The position numbers and the translations under genes are program-made. From Rhodococcoides kroppenstedtii (GTDB lineage Bacteria > Actinomycetota > Actinomycetes > Mycobacteriales > Mycobacteriaceae), in the NCBI RefSeq assembly GCF_900111805.1, contig NZ_FOJN01000015.1:51713-115712 (forward strand): 64,000 nucleotides of DNA, given 5' to 3'. This document shows, piece after piece, positions 61,444 through 64,000 of this stretch. The stretch's first letter is position 1, and each line of letters begins with the position of its first letter. The notes under the pieces are model-generated. The model saw only the letters and a list, made by a program, of their open reading frames with translations. It did no database searches and was not told where the DNA came from.

Positions 61444-62217
61444 TCAGTAGCGGGAACGCGACTCGCCGCGCGGGGCGGAGAAGTCGGCGTCGTAGTTCGG
61501 CACGCCGGTTCCGGTCCGCAACTGCTGCCGTCCCCGTCCCACCGAACGGAGCGTGCCGGACAGCAATTCCTCGAACTCGGCGAGCTTGCTGTCGACGTAG
61601 AGGTCGCATTCGCTGCGCAGGCGGTCGGACTCGGCGTGCGCGGCGTCGATGACGCGAGCGGATTCGGCGTGGGCCGCCGTCACCACCTCGGTCTGCGACA
61701 CCAGGCGTTCCTGTTCCGCGACACCGTCGGCGACGGACCGCTCGTACGCGGCGTTGCCACTGTCGGTGAGCCGCTGGGCCTCGGCCCGCGCGCGTTCGAC
61801 CAGGTCCTCGTACTCCCGCTCGCCGTCGGCGACGGTCGCATCGGCTCGCGCGGTCGCGTCGGCGACGAGGGACTCGGCGTGCGCGGTGGCCTCGGCGACC
61901 ATGCGATCGGCGTGCGCCTTGGCGTCGGCGAGCAGCCGATCGGCCTCCTCGCGCGCGTTCTCGACCGTCGACGTCGCCTCGGCGTTGGCCGACGAGATCG
62001 TCTTCTCCGCACCGGTCCGCGCGTCCGACACCAGCTTGTCGCGGTGGTCCAGCACGTCCTGCGCGTCGTCGAGCTCACCCGGGATCGCGTCCCGCACGTC
62101 GTCGAGCAGTTCGAGGACGTCGCCGCGCGGCACGACGCAGCCGGCGGTCATCGGAACGCCCCGCGCTTCCTCGACGATCGCCACGAGCTCGTCGAGCGCC
62201 TCGAATACCCGGTACAC
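61444..62217 (-). CDS. sepIVA: DivIVA-domain-like coiled-coil septation protein SepIVA
   Basis: A 257-residue cytosolic protein. The N-terminus MYRVFEALDELVAIVEEARG and VPRGDVLELLDDVRDAIP match the Rv2927c/SepIVA group, and residues about 60-215 form a long Ala/Glu/Arg coiled coil. In mycobacteria SepIVA is an essential divisome factor that also affects polar growth. The C-terminal 30 residues are basic and unstructured. Position upstream of yceD-rpmF-rnc agrees with mycobacteria. Confidence 0.88.
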   Translation of the reverse strand: MYRVFEALDELVAIVEEARGVPMTAGCVVPRGDVLELLDDVRDAIPGELDDAQDVLDHRDKLVSDARTGAEKTISSANAEATSTVENAREEADRLLADAKAHADRMVAEATAHAESLVADATARADATVADGEREYEDLVERARAEAQRLTDSGNAAYERSVADGVAEQERLVSQTEVVTAAHAESARVIDAAHAESDRLRSECDLYVDSKLAEFEELLSGTLRSVGRGRQQLRTGTGVPNYDADFSAPRGESRSRY

Positions 62218-62357
62218 GGTTCCTGGACCTCACTTCGTCGTCGGTGGCCGGTCAGCGTCGCGGCGGTCCTCCACGGGACCACCATCGACCGGCCTGCTCA
62301 CCCAGTGTGCGCGATGGTCGTCGGCGGACGCGCCATCTGCGGCGGTGTGTCGGGGGG

Positions 62358-62840
62358 TCAGGCCCGCTCGGCCAGGCGGGTGAGCAGCCGCTCGTGCACG
62401 ACGGAGGGCACCATGGACGTGACGTCGCCGCCGAGTCGTGCAATTTCCTTGATGAGGGAGCTGGACAGGCAGCTGTGCACCGGGTCGGTGCCGAGGAAGA
62501 CGGTGTCCACGCCGGTGAGGCGGCGGTTCATCTGCGCCATCTGCACCTCGTAGTCGAAGTCGGCCGCGTTGCGCAGGCCCTTGATCATCGCGGTGGCACC
62601 GTGTTGCGCCGCGTAGTCGACCAGCAGCCCCTCCCACACGTCCACGCGCACGCCGGCGAGGTGGGTGGTGCAGGCGTCGATCATCTCGACGCGCTCGTCG
62701 ATCGTGAACAGTCCACTCTTGTTCGGGTTGACCACCACGGTCACCACGACCTCGTCGAATTGCGTTGCCGCGCGGGCAATCACGTCGAGATGACCGAGAT
62801 GGACAGGATCGAACGAGCCGGGGCACACGACGCGGGTCAC
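62358..62840 (-). CDS. coaD: Phosphopantetheine adenylyltransferase
   Basis: A 160-residue enzyme making dephospho-CoA from 4'-phosphopantetheine and ATP. The nucleotidyltransferase motif is CPGSFDPVHLGH (His14 and His17), and the C-terminal SSSLIKEIARLGGDV is typical. The GTG at 62840 gives the normal bacterial length. It follows rsmD by 13 bases. Confidence 0.97.
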   Translation of the reverse strand: MTRVVCPGSFDPVHLGHLDVIARAATQFDEVVVTVVVNPNKSGLFTIDERVEMIDACTTHLAGVRVDVWEGLLVDYAAQHGATAMIKGLRNAADFDYEVQMAQMNRRLTGVDTVFLGTDPVHSCLSSSLIKEIARLGGDVTSMVPSVVHERLLTRLAERA

Positions 62841-62853
62841 AGCGGCGAAGGTA

Positions 62854-63441
62854 TCAGTCGGCGCTCTGCTCCACCTCGCGACGCTCCACCTCTCGACGCG
62901 CCAGGTCCACGCGTGCTTCACCGTAAGTCCAGGACTTCACCGCGGACAGCCCGCTCGGCCACGCGGTGTCCGGGGATCTGCTCGACCGCTCGACCACCAC
63001 GAGGGCGTCGTCGGCGAGCCATCCGCCGTCGACCAGGCGCCGCAGAGCCGTGCCCACCTCCGCGTCGGAGACGGCGTAGGGCGGGTCCGCGAAGACCAGG
63101 TCGTACTCGCGATCGGGCGGCGCCGACACCGTCCCGGCCACCGTCGCCGTGCGGACGACGGCGCCCGGCAGCCCGACGGTGGTCACGTTGCGTGCGATCA
63201 CCCGCGCCGCGCGGGCGTCGTTCTCCACCAGGAGCACGTGCGCGGCTCCGCGCGAGAGCGATTCGAGGCCCACCGCGCCCGACCCCGCGTAGAGGTCGAG
63301 CACGGCGGCGCCGTCGAGATCCATGCGCGCCTCGAGAGCGCTGAAAAGCGCCTCGCGCACCCGGTCCGCCGTGGGCCGAGTACCGCGCGGCGGCACCGCC
63401 AGCGTGCGCCCGCGGGCGTGGCCGGCGACGATGCGGGTCAC
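62854..63441 (-). CDS. rsmD: 16S rRNA (guanine966-N2)-methyltransferase
   Basis: A 195-residue SAM-dependent enzyme acting on the assembling small subunit. TRIVAGHARGRTLAVPPRG at the N-terminus, VLDLYAGSGAVGLESLSRG (SAM motif) and the catalytic VFADPPYAV are present. The GTG start is one base after the pyc stop, and coaD follows, giving the conserved pyc-rsmD-coaD order. Confidence 0.96.
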   Translation of the reverse strand: MTRIVAGHARGRTLAVPPRGTRPTADRVREALFSALEARMDLDGAAVLDLYAGSGAVGLESLSRGAAHVLLVENDARAARVIARNVTTVGLPGAVVRTATVAGTVSAPPDREYDLVFADPPYAVSDAEVGTALRRLVDGGWLADDALVVVERSSRSPDTAWPSGLSAVKSWTYGEARVDLARREVERREVEQSAD

Positions 63442-63442
63442 C

Positions 63443-64000
63443 TCAGTTGGGGTCGGTGGTGTCGCCGACGGCGATGACGGCGATGAGGTCGCCGCCTTCG
63501 ACGCGAGCCACCCCGGACAGGGCGATGCGAGTGATGGTGCCCGACCGTGGTGCGGTGACCGCGGCCTCCATCTTCATCGCCTCGATCGTCGCCACGGTCT
63601 CTCCCGCCGCCACACTGTCGCCCTCCTTCGCCACCAGGGTGACGACCCCGGCGAACGGCGCGGCGAGATGCGACGGATCGCTCTTGTCCGCCTTCTCCGT
63701 GGTGGGCGCCTCTGCCGAGATCGACCGGTCCCGCACCGACACCGGACGCAACTGCCCGTTGAGGATGCACATCACCGTGCGCATCCCCGCCTCGTCCGGT
63801 TCACTGATAGCTTCGAGTCCGATCAGCAACTCCACCCCCTTCTCGAGCTTCACCCGGTGCTCGTCGCCCTGGCGGAGCCCGTAGAAGAACTGGTTGGCCG
63901 ACAACCCGGAGGTGTCCCCGTACTTCTCGCGGTGCTCGGCCAACTCCTTCGCCGGGCCGGGGAAGAGCAGGTGGTTGAGCCGATCCCGCCGCTCGGCCGA
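63443..64000 (-). CDS. pyc: Pyruvate carboxylase, C-terminal part (runs off the window)
   Basis: About 185 C-terminal codons of the biotin enzyme that carboxylates pyruvate to oxaloacetate. The visible region covers the end of the carboxyltransferase/allosteric part (LFPGPAKELAEHREKYGD, SANQFFYGL) and the biotinyl domain with EAMKMEAAV; the biotinylated lysine codon is at 63572-63574. The gene continues beyond base 64000, and its stop is one base from the rsmD start. Confidence 0.95.
   Translation of the reverse strand, partial: SAERRDRLNHLLFPGPAKELAEHREKYGDTSGLSANQFFYGLRQGDEHRVKLEKGVELLIGLEAISEPDEAGMRTVMCILNGQLRPVSVRDRSISAEAPTTEKADKSDPSHLAAPFAGVVTLVAKEGDSVAAGETVATIEAMKMEAAVTAPRSGTITRIALSGVARVEGGDLIAVIAVGDTTDPN

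Overview
The window is a stretch of high-GC (about 70% by eye) actinobacterial chromosome. Gene order, product set and regulatory motifs point to the Mycobacteriales, most likely Rhodococcus or a close Nocardiaceae relative. The order map, penicillin-binding protein, GNAT, ispG, rip1, dxr, rlmN, cdsA-frr-pyrH-tsf-rpsB, xerC, siderophore-interacting protein, dprA-yifB-yraN, rnhB-lepB-rplS, rpsP-khpA-rimM-trmD, ffh, glnD-glnB-amt, ftsY-smc, mutM-rnc, sepIVA, coaD-rsmD-pyc follows the Mycobacterium tuberculosis Rv2861c-Rv2967c region, with other genes inserted. Most genes lie on the minus strand.

Layout. 1-8430: start of cobQ, map, a lipoprotein PBP, a GNAT, the isoprenoid genes ispG and dxr flanking the site-2 protease rip1, then a DUF1990 gene and a DUF2631 gene on the plus strand. 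8443-14186: rlmN, then a block absent from the M. tuberculosis order (LapA-like membrane protein, CitE-like lyase, UvrA-like ABC ATPase, methyltransferase). 14170-18406: the translation/envelope cluster cdsA-frr-pyrH-tsf-rpsB. 18725-24334: an M23-like protein, a MinD/ParA-like ATPase, xerC, an iron-box-preceded siderophore-interacting protein, a divergent Lsr2 paralogue and an orphan DNA cytosine methyltransferase. 24260-29791: dprA-yifB-yraN, DUF2469, rnhB-lepB and rplS, many joined by 4-base stop/start overlaps. 29993-36305: a polytopic membrane protein, tex, an LppW-like lipoprotein and the rpsP-khpA-rimM-trmD operon. 36509-42470: a citrate/tricarboxylate module (tctCBA plus a universal stress protein, divergent from the citAB two-component system) in which tctC carries an in-frame amber codon. 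A palindromic CRP/GlxR-type site lies between the divergent halves, and a 31-bp tandem hairpin array follows citB. 42493-55542: an amidohydrolase, ffh, glnD, glnB-amt behind a GlnR box, ftsY, smc, acylphosphatase and OsmC. 55563-64000: a large membrane protein with a degenerate kinase-like segment, an orphan KdpE-type regulator, mutM-rnc, rpmF-yceD, sepIVA, coaD-rsmD and the 3' end of pyc.

How the genes work together. Several complete functional sets are visible: SRP targeting (ffh, ftsY, lepB), nitrogen sensing (glnD, glnB, amt with GlnR control), ribosome assembly and tRNA modification (rpsP, khpA, rimM, trmD, rplS, rpsB, tsf, frr, rpmF, rnc), DNA uptake and chromosome handling (dprA, yifB, xerC, smc, Lsr2-like), and tricarboxylate sensing and uptake (citAB, tctCBA). 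No tRNA, rRNA, CRISPR array, insertion sequence or prophage was recognised. The window is largely housekeeping. The most unusual points are the interrupted tctC, the citB-tail hairpin array, the Lsr2/methyltransferase pair and the pseudokinase-containing membrane protein.
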